Part shown: piece by piece, positions 1 through 8,275 of the stretch | Layout: every line of letters starts with the position of its first letter | Position numbering within the stretch: the first letter of the stretch is position 1 | Source of the DNA: Streptantibioticus parmotrematis | GTDB taxonomy: Bacteria; Actinomycetota; Actinomycetes; Streptomycetales; Streptomycetaceae | Direction of reading: 5' to 3' | DNA: 64,000 nucleotides | NCBI RefSeq assembly: GCF_019890615.1 | Contig: NZ_JAINVZ010000016.1 | Location: 1-64,000 of the forward strand | The notes under the pieces: generated by a model | What the model was told of the DNA's origin: nothing | The model's input: only the letters and a program-made list of their open reading frames with translations | Database searches by the model: none | Made by a program: the position numbers and the translations under genes

Positions 1-120
1 CCGCCCCCCCCCCCCCGCCCCCCCCCGGCCCCCCCCCCCCCCCCGCGCCCCCCCCCCCCCCCCCCCCCCCCCCCGGGGGGCGGGCCCCCCCCCCCCCCCC
101 CCGCCCCGCCCGCCCCCCCC
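1..120. other. Poly-C low-complexity tract, probable sequence artefact
   Basis: These bases are almost entirely C with a few isolated G residues and no A or T. The hisI reading frame is open through the tract and would encode only Pro, Arg, Ala and Gly, which does not resemble any HisI N-terminus. The unique, normal-looking sequence starts abruptly at base 121. A contig edge or a collapsed or miscalled homopolymer is the likeliest explanation; a real tract of this purity is improbable. Confidence 0.7.
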
Positions 121-435
121 CGCCTCAAGCGCGACCGCGACGGCCTGGTGCCCGCCATCGCCCAGCAGTACGACACCGGGGAGGTGCTGATGCTCGGCTG
201 GATGGACGACGAGGCGCTGCACCGCACGCTGACCACCGGCCGCTGCACGTACTGGAGCCGCAGCCGCCAGGAGTACTGGGTCAAGGGCGACACCTCCGGG
301 CACGCGCAGCACGTCAAGTCCGTGGCGCTGGACTGCGACGGGGACACCCTGCTGGTCAAGGTCGACCAGGTCGGCGCCGCCTGCCACACGGGCGAGCGCA
401 CCTGCTTCGACGCCGCGCCGCTGCCGCTGGGCTGA
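121..435 (+). CDS. hisI: Phosphoribosyl-AMP cyclohydrolase HisI, N-terminus lost in poly-C
   Basis: HisI opens the ring of phosphoribosyl-AMP, the third step of histidine synthesis, in the cytoplasm. The visible frame reads [20 protein letters not shown] from base 121 and keeps the family core: the W-x-S-R-S-x-x-x-x-W-x-K-G-x-T-S-G stretch, the D-C-D-G-D metal-binding acidic cluster, and the zinc-type cysteines in DCD, ACHTG and TCF. The first possible start after the C tract is GTG 148, which would give 95 residues, short for the family (about 110-130). The residues encoded before it are clearly HisI-like, so the true start lies upstream in the corrupted tract. The coordinates here cover only the trustworthy part. 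Confidence 0.9.
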   Translation, partial: RLKRDRDGLVPAIAQQYDTGEVLMLGWMDDEALHRTLTTGRCTYWSRSRQEYWVKGDTSGHAQHVKSVALDCDGDTLLVKVDQVGAACHTGERTCFDAAPLPLG

Positions 436-453
436 GCCGCGCGGAGCCGGACG

Positions 454-487
454 GCCCGCGCCGCCGTGTGAGCCGGACGGCGCGGGC
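454..487 (+). terminator. Hairpin between hisI and trpE
   Basis: A 10-bp perfect inverted repeat (GCCCGCGCCG at 454-463 and its complement at 478-487) with a 14-nt loop follows the hisI stop. A 12-bp direct repeat, GAGCCGGACGGC, overlaps it at 444-455 and 470-481. It is probably the hisI terminator; it ends 12 bp before the trpE -10 element. Confidence 0.5.
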
Positions 488-499
488 TCCGGGACGCAC

Positions 500-505
500 T
501 ACGCT
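500..505 (+). promoter_or_regulatory. -10 element of leaderless trpE promoter
   Basis: TACGCT fits the actinobacterial TANNNT -10 pattern and lies exactly 7 nt before the trpE ATG. There is no Shine-Dalgarno sequence, so transcription should start on the start codon. Confidence 0.55.
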
Positions 506-512
506 GCCTCGC

Positions 513-2021
513 ATGACGACGGGCACTGTCACCCCTGATCTTGAGACGTTTCGGGCGCTGGCGCGCGACCGCCGGGTCATCCCGGTCACCCGGCGACTGC
601 TCGCCGACGGCGACACCCCGGTCGGGCTGTACCGCAAGCTGGCGGGGGAGCGGCCCGGGACCTTCCTGCTGGAGTCCGCCGAGCACGGCCGCTCCTGGTC
701 GCGCTACTCCTTCGTCGGGGTGCGCAGCGACGCCACGCTGACCGAACGCGACGGCCGGGCGCACTGGCTGGGCAACCCGCCGGTCGGCGTGCCCGTCGAC
801 GGCGACCCGCTGGCCGCCCTGCGGGCCACCGTCGAGGCCCTGCACACCCCGCGCGACCTGCACTCCGACGGCACGCTGCCGCCGTTCACCGGCGGCATGG
901 TCGGCTACCTCGGCTACGACGTCGTACGCCGCCTGGAGAAGCACGTCGGCGACCACGCCAAGGACGACCTGGGCCTGCCGGAGCTGACGATGCTGCTCAC
1001 CTCCGACCTCGCGGTGCTCGACCACTGGGACGGCACGGTGCTGCTGATCGCCAACGCGATCAACCACAACGACCTGTCGACCGGCGTCGACGAGGCCTAC
1101 GCGGACGCGGTGGCCCGGCTGGACATCATGACCGCCGACCTGGCCCGCCCGGTGCCCGCCTCGGCCTGCGAACTGCCCCCCTCCCGGCTGCCGGAGTACA
1201 CCGCGCTGTGGGGCGGGGAGGCCTACCAACGGGCCGTCGAGGACGTCAAGGAGCGCATCCGGGCCGGTGAGGCGTTCCAGGTGGTGCCCTCGCAGCGGTT
1301 CGAGACGCCCTGCCCGGCGAGCGCGCTGGACGTCTACCGGGTGCTGCGCGCGACCAACCCCAGCCCGTACATGTACCTGCTGTGCTTCGACGGCTTCGAG
1401 GTGGTCGGCTCCTCGCCCGAGGCCCTGGTGAAGGTCGAGGACGGGCACGCGATGGTGCACCCGATCGCCGGGACCCGGCCGCGCGGGGCCACCCCGCAGG
1501 AGGACACCGCGCTCGCCGAGGAACTGCTCGCCGACCCCAAGGAGCGCGCCGAGCACCTGATGCTGGTCGACCTCGGCCGCAACGACCTGGGCCGGGTGTG
1601 CGAGCCGGGCAGCGTGGAGGTCGTCGACTTCATGTCCGTCGAGCGCTACAGCCACGTCATGCACATCGTCTCCACCGTCACCGGCAAGGTGGCCGAGGGC
1701 CGGACCGCGTTCGACGTGCTCACCGCCTGCTTCCCGGCGGGCACCCTGTCGGGTGCGCCCAAGCCGCGCGCGTTGCAGATCATCGACGAGCTGGAGCCGA
1801 CCCGGCGCGGTCTGTACGGCGGCTGCGTGGGCTACCTGGACTTCGCAGGCGACTCCGATACCGCGATCGCCATCAGGACCGCGCTGCTGCGCGACGGCAC
1901 CGCCTACGTCCAGGCGGGCGCGGGCGTGGTCGCCGACTCCGACCCGGTCGCGGAGGACACCGAGTGCCGCAACAAGGCGGCCGCGGTACTGCGCGCGGTG
2001 GCCACGGCGGCGGGCCTGTGA
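513..2021 (+). CDS. trpE: Anthranilate synthase component I
   Basis: TrpE converts chorismate and ammonia (from its glutaminase partner, not in this window) to anthranilate, the first committed step of tryptophan synthesis. The 502-residue protein has the N-terminal domain with the LLES tryptophan-feedback motif near residue 52 and a complete chorismate-binding domain, including the GTRPRGATP segment, the DLGRNDLGR motif and the [11 protein letters not shown] region. I chose ATG 513 because a TANNNT element sits 7 nt upstream; the in-frame GTG at 468 would add a non-homologous Arg-rich leader lying inside a hairpin. No tryptophan-rich leader peptide is visible upstream. The gene stands apart from trpCMBA, about 3.7 kb away. 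Confidence 0.96.
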   Translation: MTTGTVTPDLETFRALARDRRVIPVTRRLLADGDTPVGLYRKLAGERPGTFLLESAEHGRSWSRYSFVGVRSDATLTERDGRAHWLGNPPVGVPVDGDPLAALRATVEALHTPRDLHSDGTLPPFTGGMVGYLGYDVVRRLEKHVGDHAKDDLGLPELTMLLTSDLAVLDHWDGTVLLIANAINHNDLSTGVDEAYADAVARLDIMTADLARPVPASACELPPSRLPEYTALWGGEAYQRAVEDVKERIRAGEAFQVVPSQRFETPCPASALDVYRVLRATNPSPYMYLLCFDGFEVVGSSPEALVKVEDGHAMVHPIAGTRPRGATPQEDTALAEELLADPKERAEHLMLVDLGRNDLGRVCEPGSVEVVDFMSVERYSHVMHIVSTVTGKVAEGRTAFDVLTACFPAGTLSGAPKPRALQIIDELEPTRRGLYGGCVGYLDFAGDSDTAIAIRTALLRDGTAYVQAGAGVVADSDPVAEDTECRNKAAAVLRAVATAAGL

Positions 2022-2058
2022 CCGGCCGCCGCTGAGGCGCCTCGCCCCCGGGAACGCG

Positions 2059-2094
2059 GCCGTGCCGCTCCCCGGGGGTCGGGAGCGGCACGGC
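2059..2094. terminator. Bidirectional terminator, trpE / S53 peptidase
   Basis: A perfect 14-bp stem (GCCGTGCCGCTCCC at 2059-2072 and its complement at 2081-2094) with an 8-nt loop lies between the convergent trpE and peptidase genes. There is no U-tract, as usual for Streptomyces terminators. Confidence 0.75.
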
Positions 2095-2130
2095 GCGGTG
2101 TCCGGGCCCGGGCGGGCCCTGGACCTTCGG

Positions 2131-3384
2131 TCAGCCCATGAAGGCGGTCAGACCGTTGGGGGTGCCCAGGCCCGTCGGGCCGTCGTAGCCGGGCTTGGCG
2201 GTGCACAGGTAGCTGCCGCCGCACGAACCGTTGGAGCCGGAGGTCACGTCGTTCAGCGACGAGGTGTGGCTGTACGGGAACGACGCCGGGGTCGAGCCGG
2301 AGGACGGGGTGCCCGCGTCCGCGTAGACCGAGGCGATGATCGGCGACGAGGCGCTGGTGCCGCCGAAGACCTCCCAGCCCGGGTCACCGCCGTAGGTGTC
2401 GTAGACCGCGACACCGGTGGCCGGGTCGGCGACCGCCGAGACGTCCGCGATGGTGCGCTTGGAGCAGCCGGTGTCCTTCTGCCAGGACGGCTTGGCGTCG
2501 TACGCCGAGCAGCCGGAGCCGGTGCCCTCGTCGGAGGAGGTGTTCCACACCGACTCGGACCAGCCGCGGGAGTTGGACGCCTTGCTCAGCGCCGTGCCGC
2601 CGACCGAGGTGACGTAGCGGGACGCGGCCGGGTACTCCGCGCCGTAGCCGCCGTCACCCGCGCTCGCGGTGACCGCGACGCCCGGGTGGTTGAAGTAGCT
2701 GCTGTCGTAGGAGGTGTCGGAGGACGACTCGCCGCCGCCGTAGGAGTTGGAGACGTACTTCGCGCCCAGCTTCACGGCCTCGTTGACCGCCGCGCCGAGG
2801 TTGGCCATCGACGCCGACTTCGCCTCGACCAGGATGATGTGGGCGTTCGGCGCGACCGCGGAGACCATGTCGACGTCGAGCGACTCCTCCTCCGCCCAGC
2901 CGGCGTCCGCGCTCGGCACCGAACCGCCGGTCTGGCCGACCTTCTTGAAGCAGCCGCTGGAGCTGCTGCAGGCGGGCAGCCCGAACTGCGAGCGGTAGGC
3001 CGCCATGTCCTTCTCGGCGTTGGGGTTGTCGTACGCGTCGACGATGGCGACGGTCTGGCCCGAGCCGCCGTTCGCCGGCAGGTTGTAGGCGCTGCGCAGG
3101 TCGGACGGGCCGTAGCCGGACGGCGCCGAGGCGAACGGGGAGACGCCGGAGGCGTGGGCGGCCACGGCGCCGCCGGTCACCTTCAGCGCGTCGCACGCCG
3201 CCCAGCCGGCCTGACGCGGCACGGCACAGGAGCGGACGGTGGACACGCCGTGCGTGGTTCTGGCGGCGCCCGCGGGCTGGGCGCCGGCCTGCGGAGCGGC
3301 GGCGAGGCCGGCGAGCGCGAGGCCCGCCACGGCGGTCAGGGAGAGCGTGGAGCGACGGAGCGTCTTGGGCATGGAGCTGCGCAA
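2131..3384 (-). CDS. Secreted S53 (sedolisin) family serine-carboxyl peptidase
   Basis: This is a predicted exported endopeptidase of the S53 family, which uses a Glu-Asp-Ser triad plus an oxyanion Asp. The signal peptide (residues 1-36, Arg-rich n-region, hydrophobic core, AxA-type cleavage) is followed by a short propeptide. Catalytic candidates are Glu166 and Asp170 (E-x3-D), Asp244 in SAGDGGYG, and Ser344 in GGTSASSP. At 417 residues it is shorter than classical sedolisins, which carry a propeptide of roughly 180 residues; the catalytic core here begins near residue 85. The TTG start is preferred to the ATG four codons later because a GGAGG lies 7 nt before TTG and 19 nt before ATG. It is monocistronic and convergent with trpE. 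Confidence 0.9.
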   Translation of the reverse strand: MRSSMPKTLRRSTLSLTAVAGLALAGLAAAPQAGAQPAGAARTTHGVSTVRSCAVPRQAGWAACDALKVTGGAVAAHASGVSPFASAPSGYGPSDLRSAYNLPANGGSGQTVAIVDAYDNPNAEKDMAAYRSQFGLPACSSSSGCFKKVGQTGGSVPSADAGWAEEESLDVDMVSAVAPNAHIILVEAKSASMANLGAAVNEAVKLGAKYVSNSYGGGESSSDTSYDSSYFNHPGVAVTASAGDGGYGAEYPAASRYVTSVGGTALSKASNSRGWSESVWNTSSDEGTGSGCSAYDAKPSWQKDTGCSKRTIADVSAVADPATGVAVYDTYGGDPGWEVFGGTSASSPIIASVYADAGTPSSGSTPASFPYSHTSSLNDVTSGSNGSCGGSYLCTAKPGYDGPTGLGTPNGLTAFMG

Positions 3385-3866
3385 CGTACTGCCTCCTGTG
3401 GCTGTCAGACCGGGAGTACATGGGGGTGACGGCCCGGGGCCGGGTCAGGGGTGGCCCGGGGCCGTTGTGCGCTGTGGTGCGGACGTGCGCTGTGCGGATG
3501 GCGCTGTGCGGTCGCGGTGCGTGGCCCGCGAAATGGTGTCGCGGTGCGTGTCGCACGGTGTGCGGTGTCGCGGTGCGGTGTCGCGTTGCGTTTCCAGCGG
3601 TGCGGTTTCGCGGTGCGAAACCGGCTGTGCGTGTCCGGCCGTGCGTGGAGCCCGTGCGGATCCGCCGGTCCGCGGGGCCCGGCGCGGGTCCGGGGAGGTC
3701 CGGAGCCGGGTCCGATATGCGGAAGCGGATCGCCGGAGAACGTATTATGACGAGCACACGTCAACAAGACGCTGTTGGGATTCCTTGCGTGTGCTTTACC
3801 GGTGCATGACATTCCGTTGGGGTTCCGCCGCCCCCGGCTGCCGGGCCCGCGAGGACAGGGGCGATA
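3385..3866. other. 482-bp divergent intergenic region, GTGCG-rich
   Basis: This gap separates the divergent S53 peptidase and the Trp-associated membrane protein. Bases about 3460-3660 are a degenerate run of GTGCG/GCGGTG units. Inside it is a 9-bp perfect stem, CGGTTTCGC at 3603-3611 and its complement at 3615-3623, with a 3-nt loop. A less GC-rich segment at 3740-3815 is the best place for promoters, but I cannot pick out a convincing -35/-10 pair. Several overlapping open frames here have no recognisable domains. Confidence 0.5.
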
Positions 3867-4634
3867 GTGGAAGGCGTGAGTCCCGCCGCCGTACCCCCGC
3901 CCCGCCCGTCCGCCACCGCCGAGCCGTCCGCGGGCGGCGCACCCGTAGAGACCGCGGAGCCGTCCGCGCCCGCCGGGACCGCGGACCCGTCTGCGGGCGG
4001 CGCGTCCGCCCAGCCGTCCTCGGGCGCCGCGCCGCGCCGACGTGCCCCCGGCCGCCGCAGCCTCGCCGCCGCGCTGGTCTCCGGCGCCGCCGGGGCCTCG
4101 GTCGTCCTGCTCGCGGCGGGCAAGACGTGGGCCACCGGATCGACCCTGGCCGCCGGGAGCCTCATCGCGATCAAGGCCTCGGGCAAGGACGTCACCGGGC
4201 TGCCGGACGCCCTCGCGCTGGTCGCCCTCGCCGCGCTGGTCGCGGTCTTCGCGGTGCGCGGCACCGGGCGCGTCGTGGTCTCCGCGCTCCTCACGCTCTG
4301 CGGCGCGGGCACGGTGGCGGCGTGCGTCGCCGGCGCCTCGGCCACCGGCGCGCTCAACGCCGCGGCCACCCGGGCCTCAGGGCTGAGCGACAGCACCGTG
4401 CGGCACGCCGCGCACACCGGCTGGCCGTGGGTCGCCGCGCTGGGCGGACTGCTGCTGCTGGCGGCCGGGGTGCTGGCGCTGGCGCGCGGCGCCGCGTGGC
4501 CGGCCATGGGGAGCCGCTACGAACGCCCCGGAGGCCCGCGCGCCGGGCGTCCCGGACGCACCGCACCCGACCCGGAGAACCCCGGCGAGATGTGGAAGGC
4601 GCTGGACCGCGGCGAGGATCCGACGGAGGACTGA
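3867..4634 (+). CDS. Trp biosynthesis-associated membrane protein (TIGR02234 type)
   Basis: This 255-residue integral membrane protein matches the actinobacterial family routinely found next to tryptophan genes; its biochemical role is unknown. It has a Pro/Ala/Ser-rich cytoplasmic N-terminus of about 55 residues, then four hydrophobic segments (roughly 63-83, 112-130, 138-165 and 189-215) with the family's GKTWATGS-type loop after the first, and a charged C-terminus ending near a WKALDRGEDPT segment. GTG 3867 has AGGGG 5 nt upstream. GTG 3876 is an alternative, with a GATAGT element 7 nt before it. The gene lies between trpE and trpC, as in other Streptomyces. Confidence 0.8.
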   Translation: MEGVSPAAVPPPRPSATAEPSAGGAPVETAEPSAPAGTADPSAGGASAQPSSGAAPRRRAPGRRSLAAALVSGAAGASVVLLAAGKTWATGSTLAAGSLIAIKASGKDVTGLPDALALVALAALVAVFAVRGTGRVVVSALLTLCGAGTVAACVAGASATGALNAAATRASGLSDSTVRHAAHTGWPWVAALGGLLLLAAGVLALARGAAWPAMGSRYERPGGPRAGRPGRTAPDPENPGEMWKALDRGEDPTED

Positions 4635-4809
4635 CCGCGCTCCGGCCGGGGCCGGGGCCCGGGCACCGGTCCGTCGCACGCCGCACCGGTGCCCCGCGCG
4701 ACACCCGCCCGCGCGGTGCCACCCCCGCGCACGGCGGAGCCCACCCGCAGGGGACAATGGGGGGCGAGCGCGCGGAGTACGGCGCCGGAGCACACATCGA
4801 GGAGCATTG

Positions 4810-5031
4810 ATGGCGGAAAACAGCCACAATCACGGACACACCCTGGCCGCTTGGACGGGCGTGACCATCGCCTTCATCGGTTTCTGCGTCTCGGCCGTCT
4901 TCACGGTCGCCGCCAAGCCGGTCGGTTTCTGGGCGGGTCTCGTCGTCGTCGTCCTCGGCGGCGTCGTCGGCATGGTCATGCGCGGCATGGGCCTGGGTGC
5001 CACTCCGAAGACGCAGAAGGCCGGGCACTGA
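4810..5031 (+). CDS. HGxxPAAW-family small membrane protein
   Basis: A 73-residue protein with an N-terminal HGHTLAAWT motif (the family's HGxxPAAW, with Leu in place of Pro) and two transmembrane helices around residues 14-34 and 40-57, ending in a short basic tail. Its function is unknown, but the family recurs inside actinobacterial trp clusters. ATG 4810 is preceded by GGAG with 5 nt spacing; a TTG abuts it upstream and is probably not used. Confidence 0.8.
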   Translation: MAENSHNHGHTLAAWTGVTIAFIGFCVSAVFTVAAKPVGFWAGLVVVVLGGVVGMVMRGMGLGATPKTQKAGH

Positions 5032-5112
5032 CCCTTCCGGCCGACGCCGCTTCCCGCTCGGTACGTCGCCCTCCCCGTGCCGTTCGGCCGGGCGCGGGGG
5101 AGAATCGGCTCC

Positions 5113-5595
5113 GTGCCGTCGATCGAGAAGCACCGTCCGCCGGTCGCGCGGGCGGGGACCACGCCGGTCCCCGCGCCGCGCGCCGCCGCCCCCACGACCG
5201 CCCGCAGGGTGGCCGTCCCGCTGACCACGCTCGCGGGCGCCGGGGCGGCTTTCGCGTACGTGGGCGCGGTCAACCCCAACCAGCCCGGCCACTACCCCGG
5301 CTGCCCCTTCCACGCCGTCACCGGGCTGTACTGCCCGGCCTGCGGCGGAACGCGCTGCGCGTGGGCCCTGGTCCACGGTGACCTGGGCACCGCCCTGCGC
5401 GACAACGCGCTGGCCGTCGTCGGCTTCGGGGTGTGCGCGGTGCTGTGGGCGCTGTGGCTGCGCCGCGAGGCACTCGGACGGAGCGCGTCCGGACGGCTGA
5501 GGATGCCGCGCGCCGGGTGGTGGGCGCTGGGCGCCGTGGTGCTGGCCTTCACCGTCGTACGGAACCTGCCGTTCGGCCACGCGCTGGCGCCCTGA
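5113..5595 (+). CDS. DUF2752 membrane protein
   Basis: This predicted membrane protein of about 160 residues carries the DUF2752 signature: a GHYPGCPFHAVTG segment followed by LYCPACGGTRC, which resembles a Cys pair that could bind metal or form a disulfide. Three hydrophobic helices surround it. GTG 5113 has GGGGGAG about 9 nt upstream and is preferred to the in-frame GTG at 5077, which would add 12 Arg/Gly-rich residues. No biochemical function is known; conserved placement just before trpC suggests co-transcription with the cluster. Confidence 0.75.
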   Translation: MPSIEKHRPPVARAGTTPVPAPRAAAPTTARRVAVPLTTLAGAGAAFAYVGAVNPNQPGHYPGCPFHAVTGLYCPACGGTRCAWALVHGDLGTALRDNALAVVGFGVCAVLWALWLRREALGRSASGRLRMPRAGWWALGAVVLAFTVVRNLPFGHALAP

Positions 5596-5769
5596 GCGGA
5601 CCCGCGCCGCCCCGGCGCCCGACCCGTGTCGTCCGCCGTCCACCGGGGTCCACGGAGCGAGACCCGTGGTCACCGGATGACGGACTGCCGCCGCCTGGCG
5701 GTTACCATCGCATTACCCGCGCACGATCGCGCTGGTGAACCGCAACGCCACCGGAAGGGGGCCGCTCGC

Positions 5770-6579
5770 GTGAGTGTGCTCGACGAGATCATCGAGGGAG
5801 TCCGCGCCGACCTCGCCGAGCGGCAGGCCCGCGTCTCCCTCGACGAGCTCAAGGAGCGGGCCGCCAGGGCACGCGCGGCCAAGGACGGCGTCGCCGCACT
5901 GCGTGGCGAGGGCGTCACGGTGATCTGCGAGGTCAAGCGGTCCAGCCCCAGCAAGGGCGCGCTCGCCGCGATCGCCGACCCGGCCGGACTCGCCGCCGAC
6001 TACGAGGCGGGCGGCGCCGCCGTCATCAGCGTCCTCACCGAGCAGCGCCGGTTCGGCGGCTCGCTCGCCGACCTGGAGGCGGTCCGCGCCAAGGTCGACA
6101 TCCCCGTGCTGCGCAAGGACTTCATCGTCACCTCGTACCAGCTGTGGGAGGCCCGCGCGTACGGCGCCGACCTCGCCCTGCTGATCGTCGCCGCGCTGGA
6201 CCAGTCCGCGCTGGTCTCGCTGATCGAGCGCGCCGAGTCCATCGGGCTGACCCCGCTGGTCGAGGTGCACGACGAGGACGAGGTCGAACGCGCGCTGGAC
6301 GCCGGGGCCCGGATCATCGGCGTCAACGCCCGCAACCTCAAGACCCTCCAGGTCGACCGCGGCACCTTCGCGCGCCTCGCGCCGGAGATCCCCGACCACA
6401 TCGTGAAGGTCGCCGAGTCCGGCGTGCGCGGGCCGCACGACCTGATCGCCTACGCCAACGACGGCGCCGACGCGGTGCTCGTGGGCGAGTCCCTGGTCAC
6501 CGGCCGCGACCCCAAGGCGGCCGTCGCCGACCTGGTCGCCGCCGGTGCCCACCCCGCGCTGCGGCACGGCAGGGACTGA
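5770..6579 (+). CDS. trpC: Indole-3-glycerol phosphate synthase
   Basis: TrpC closes the indole ring by decarboxylating carboxyphenylamino-deoxyribulose phosphate to indole-3-glycerol phosphate, the substrate of TrpA. The 269-residue TIM barrel shows the family residues in [13 protein letters not shown] (Glu and Lys), VLRKDF, the LVEVHDEDE strand and the VNARNL loop, plus the C-terminal phosphate-binding VAESGVRG and AVLVGESLV segments. GTG 5770 has GGAAGGGGG upstream. It is the first gene of trpC-trpM-trpB-trpA. The 174-bp gap before it has a TACCAT that could be a -10, but no Trp codons that would suggest attenuation. Confidence 0.95.
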   Translation: MSVLDEIIEGVRADLAERQARVSLDELKERAARARAAKDGVAALRGEGVTVICEVKRSSPSKGALAAIADPAGLAADYEAGGAAVISVLTEQRRFGGSLADLEAVRAKVDIPVLRKDFIVTSYQLWEARAYGADLALLIVAALDQSALVSLIERAESIGLTPLVEVHDEDEVERALDAGARIIGVNARNLKTLQVDRGTFARLAPEIPDHIVKVAESGVRGPHDLIAYANDGADAVLVGESLVTGRDPKAAVADLVAAGAHPALRHGRD

Positions 6580-6598
6580 GCGGGGAGAAGGACCGGAC

Positions 6599-6745
6599 AT
6601 GCGTATCGCCGCCCGACTGGCCAAGGGGTGCAAGCCCCGAGGCTGCCGCGCGCCCGCCCGCCGGGTGCTGGGCCGACGCGTGCGCTACGTCATCGGCGGC
6701 GAACCGGGCCAGGTCAACGGCATGCGATGGCGACGCGCCCGATAG
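6599..6745 (+). CDS. trpM: Small basic protein between trpC and trpB, TrpM/TrpX
   Basis: A 48-residue, strongly basic protein whose core runs from CRAPARRVLGRRVRYV to the EPGQVNGMRWRR end. Position and sequence match the small protein at this place in Streptomyces trpCXBA operons, reported in S. coelicolor (there trpX, renamed trpM) as a modulator of tryptophan synthesis and differentiation. ATG 6599 has GGGAGAAGG 7 nt upstream, 19 nt after the trpC stop. A 7-bp hairpin (CGCGCCC, 6734-6740, with 6746-6752) brackets the stop codon. The family assignment rests on recognition of the motif and the locus. Confidence 0.75.
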   Translation: MRIAARLAKGCKPRGCRAPARRVLGRRVRYVIGGEPGQVNGMRWRRAR

Positions 6746-6774
6746 GGGCGCGATGAGCCACCACGGGCGGGCGG

Positions 6775-6816
6775 GATGCCACTGTCCGGGGACGGACGGG
6801 CAGATGCCACTGTCCG
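6775..6816 (+). repeat. 14-bp direct repeat, 28-bp period
   Basis: GATGCCACTGTCCG occurs at 6775-6788 and again at 6803-6816, in the untranslated gap between trpM and trpB. Confidence 0.8.
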
Positions 6817-6849
6817 AGGGGCTCACGGTCGTTTTGGGACCCACCGGCC

Positions 6850-6940
6850 GGTTGTGGCCGAGCGCGCAGTTCCCCGCGCCCCTTTCGGGGCGGGGGCGCC
6901 CCCATCAGGGGCGCGGGGAACTGCGCGACCAGCCACAACC
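6850..6940 (+). repeat. Streptomyces-type dispersed inverted repeat between trpM and trpB
   Basis: A 91-bp imperfect palindrome. Outer arms GGTTGTGGC (6850-6858) and GCCACAACC (6932-6940) enclose a perfect 21-bp stem (6863-6883 with 6907-6927) around the core GCAGTTCCCCGCGCCCC, with a 23-nt GC-rich loop. Elements with this core are scattered through Streptomyces genomes as REP-like repeats. Here it sits inside the trp operon, 75 nt before trpB, where a large RNA hairpin could attenuate transcription or stabilise an mRNA end. Confidence 0.75.
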
Positions 6941-7015
6941 CACCCGCGGTCGAGCGACCACCTCGAGCCCCACGGCGCCCGACCCCCCTCAAGACACCCA
7001 CCGTGAGGTCCCCGC

Positions 7016-8275
7016 ATGGCCACCGACAACGACTTCTTCATCCCGGACCCAGAGGGTCTGATCCCCACCCCCGCCGGTTACTTCGGCGCGTACGGCGGCA
7101 AGTTCATCCCCGAGGCGCTGGTCGCCGCCGTGGACGAGGTCGCCGCCGAGTACGAGAAGGCGAAGGCCGACCCGGCGTTCGCCGCCGAACTCGCCGACCT
7201 GCTGGTCAACTACACCGGCAGGCCCAGCGCCCTGACCGAGGTCCCGCGCTTCGCCGAACACGCGGGCGGCGCCCGCGTCTTCCTCAAGCGCGAGGACCTG
7301 AACCACACCGGCTCGCACAAGATCAACAACGTGCTGGGCCAGGCACTGCTCACCCGCCGCATGGGCAAGACCCGGGTGATCGCCGAGACCGGCGCCGGGC
7401 AGCACGGCGTGGCCACCGCCACCGCCTGCGCCCTGTTCGGCCTGGAGTGCACCGTCTACATGGGCGAGATCGACACCGAGCGCCAGGCGCTCAACGTCGC
7501 CCGCATGCGGATGCTCGGCGCCGAGGTCGTCGCCGTGAAGTCCGGCAGCCGCACCCTCAAGGACGCCATCAACGAGGCGTTCCGCGACTGGGTCGCCAAC
7601 GTCGAGTCCACCCACTACCTGTTCGGCACCGTCGCGGGACCGCACCCCTTCCCCGCGCTGGTCCGCGACTTCCACCGGGTCATCGGCGTCGAGGCCCGCC
7701 GCCAGCTGCTGGAGCGCGCCGGACGGCTGCCGGACGCGGTCTGCGCCTGCGTCGGCGGCGGCTCCAACGCCATCGGCATCTTCCACGCCTTCCTGCCCGA
7801 CGAGGACGTACGGCTGGTCGGCCTGGAGGCGGCCGGGCACGGCGTGGCCTCCGGCGAGCACGCGGCGACCCTGACCGCGGGCGACCCCGGCATCCTGCAC
7901 GGCTCCCGCTCCTACGTCCTCCAGGACGAGGACGGCCAGATCACCGAGCCGTACTCCATCTCGGCGGGCCTGGACTACCCGGGCATCGGCCCCGAGCACT
8001 CCTACCTCAAGGACGTCGGCCGCGCCGAGTACCGGCCGGTGACCGACGACGAGGCGATGCAGGCGCTGCGGCTGCTGTCGCGCACCGAGGGCATCATCCC
8101 GGCCATCGAGAGCGCCCACGCGCTCGCCGGCGCGCTTCAGCTGGGCAAGGAGCTGGGGCCCGAGGGCCTGATCCTGATCAACCTCTCCGGCCGCGGTGAC
8201 AAGGACATGGACACCGCCGCCCGCTACTTCGGGCTGTACGAGGCCAACGCCGTGGTCGAGGAGGACGCCAAGTGA
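7016..8275 (+). CDS. trpB: Tryptophan synthase beta chain
   Basis: TrpB is the PLP enzyme that joins indole and L-serine to make tryptophan, in a complex with TrpA. The 419-residue protein has the PLP lysine in HTGSHKINN, the glutamate and glycine loop in [12 protein letters not shown], the phosphate-cup [10 protein letters not shown] motif, and the [11 protein letters not shown]-terminus. ATG 7016 follows a 270-bp gap holding the large inverted repeat, so trpB may also have its own promoter. It overlaps trpA by 4 nt (GTGA), which implies translational coupling and supports equal production of the two subunits. Confidence 0.97.
   Translation: MATDNDFFIPDPEGLIPTPAGYFGAYGGKFIPEALVAAVDEVAAEYEKAKADPAFAAELADLLVNYTGRPSALTEVPRFAEHAGGARVFLKREDLNHTGSHKINNVLGQALLTRRMGKTRVIAETGAGQHGVATATACALFGLECTVYMGEIDTERQALNVARMRMLGAEVVAVKSGSRTLKDAINEAFRDWVANVESTHYLFGTVAGPHPFPALVRDFHRVIGVEARRQLLERAGRLPDAVCACVGGGSNAIGIFHAFLPDEDVRLVGLEAAGHGVASGEHAATLTAGDPGILHGSRSYVLQDEDGQITEPYSISAGLDYPGIGPEHSYLKDVGRAEYRPVTDDEAMQALRLLSRTEGIIPAIESAHALAGALQLGKELGPEGLILINLSGRGDKDMDTAARYFGLYEANAVVEEDAK

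Noticed and set aside
436-512. Tryptophan attenuator leader peptide before trpE
   Set aside because: There is no short ORF with Trp codons, and the -10 element next to ATG predicts a leaderless transcript.
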